Program-made: the position numbers and the translations under genes
Part shown: in pieces, positions 5,726-5,748 of the stretch
Layout: every line of letters starts with the position of its first letter
Position numbering within the stretch: the first letter of the stretch is position 1
Notes under the pieces: model-generated
The model's input: the letters and a program-made list of their open reading frames with translations, nothing else
What the model was told of the DNA's origin: nothing
Database searches by the model: none
DNA from: an uncultured Eubacteriales bacterium
GTDB lineage: Bacteria > Bacillota > Clostridia > Oscillospirales > CAG-382
Length of the DNA stretch: 5,748 bases
Direction of reading: 5' to 3'
NCBI GenBank assembly: GCA_900550505.1
Contig: URSI01000085.1
Span: 1-5,748, forward strand

Positions 5726-5748
5726 TAGCTTTTTTTGCCGGATTTCAA

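Overview
The window carries three complete genes, all on the minus strand, plus a long untranslated leader and a very strong promoter at the right-hand end. In the direction of transcription (right to left) they are a type III glutamine synthetase (glnN/glnA3, 3369-5465), a glutamine-hydrolysing asparagine synthase (asnB, 1698-3287) and CTP synthase (pyrG, 3-1628). The gaps are 81 bp and 69 bp. I see no convincing terminator or promoter between the genes, so one transcription unit is the simplest reading. The strong AGGAGG-type ribosome binding sites, the consensus sigma-A-type promoter, the roughly 700-residue type III glutamine synthetase and the MCSIMG-type AsnB suggest a Bacillota/Clostridia bacterium, perhaps a gut or anaerobic lineage. 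This placement is inference; no rRNA or lineage marker is present.

The genes share one theme. GlnN makes glutamine from glutamate and ammonia. AsnB (class II amidotransferase) and PyrG (class I amidotransferase) then use the glutamine amide to make asparagine and CTP. The unit thus links ammonia assimilation to two of its consumers.

Region by region: 5697-5725 holds a promoter with exact TTGACA and TATAAT hexamers 17 bp apart. Positions 5690-5466 form a leader of about 225 nt with several hairpins. One of them (5544-5595) looks like an intrinsic terminator placed before the glutamine synthetase start codon, so attenuation or antitermination control is likely. A 63-codon upstream ORF of uncertain reality crosses this leader. 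Positions 3288-3368 contain a strong hairpin just upstream of the asnB ribosome binding site. Positions 1629-1697 contain the pyrG ribosome binding site and little else.

The most unusual observation is a sharp change of base composition and codon use inside the glutamine synthetase gene, near 4595. The first 290 codons, and apparently the leader, are GC-rich with almost only G/C-ending codons. The remaining 408 codons match asnB and pyrG. The break sits in a conserved segment and keeps the frame, as expected of a homologous recombination mosaic or of a metagenome assembly chimera. No previously undescribed protein system is visible; the novelty, if any, lies in the leader RNA and in the mosaic gene.
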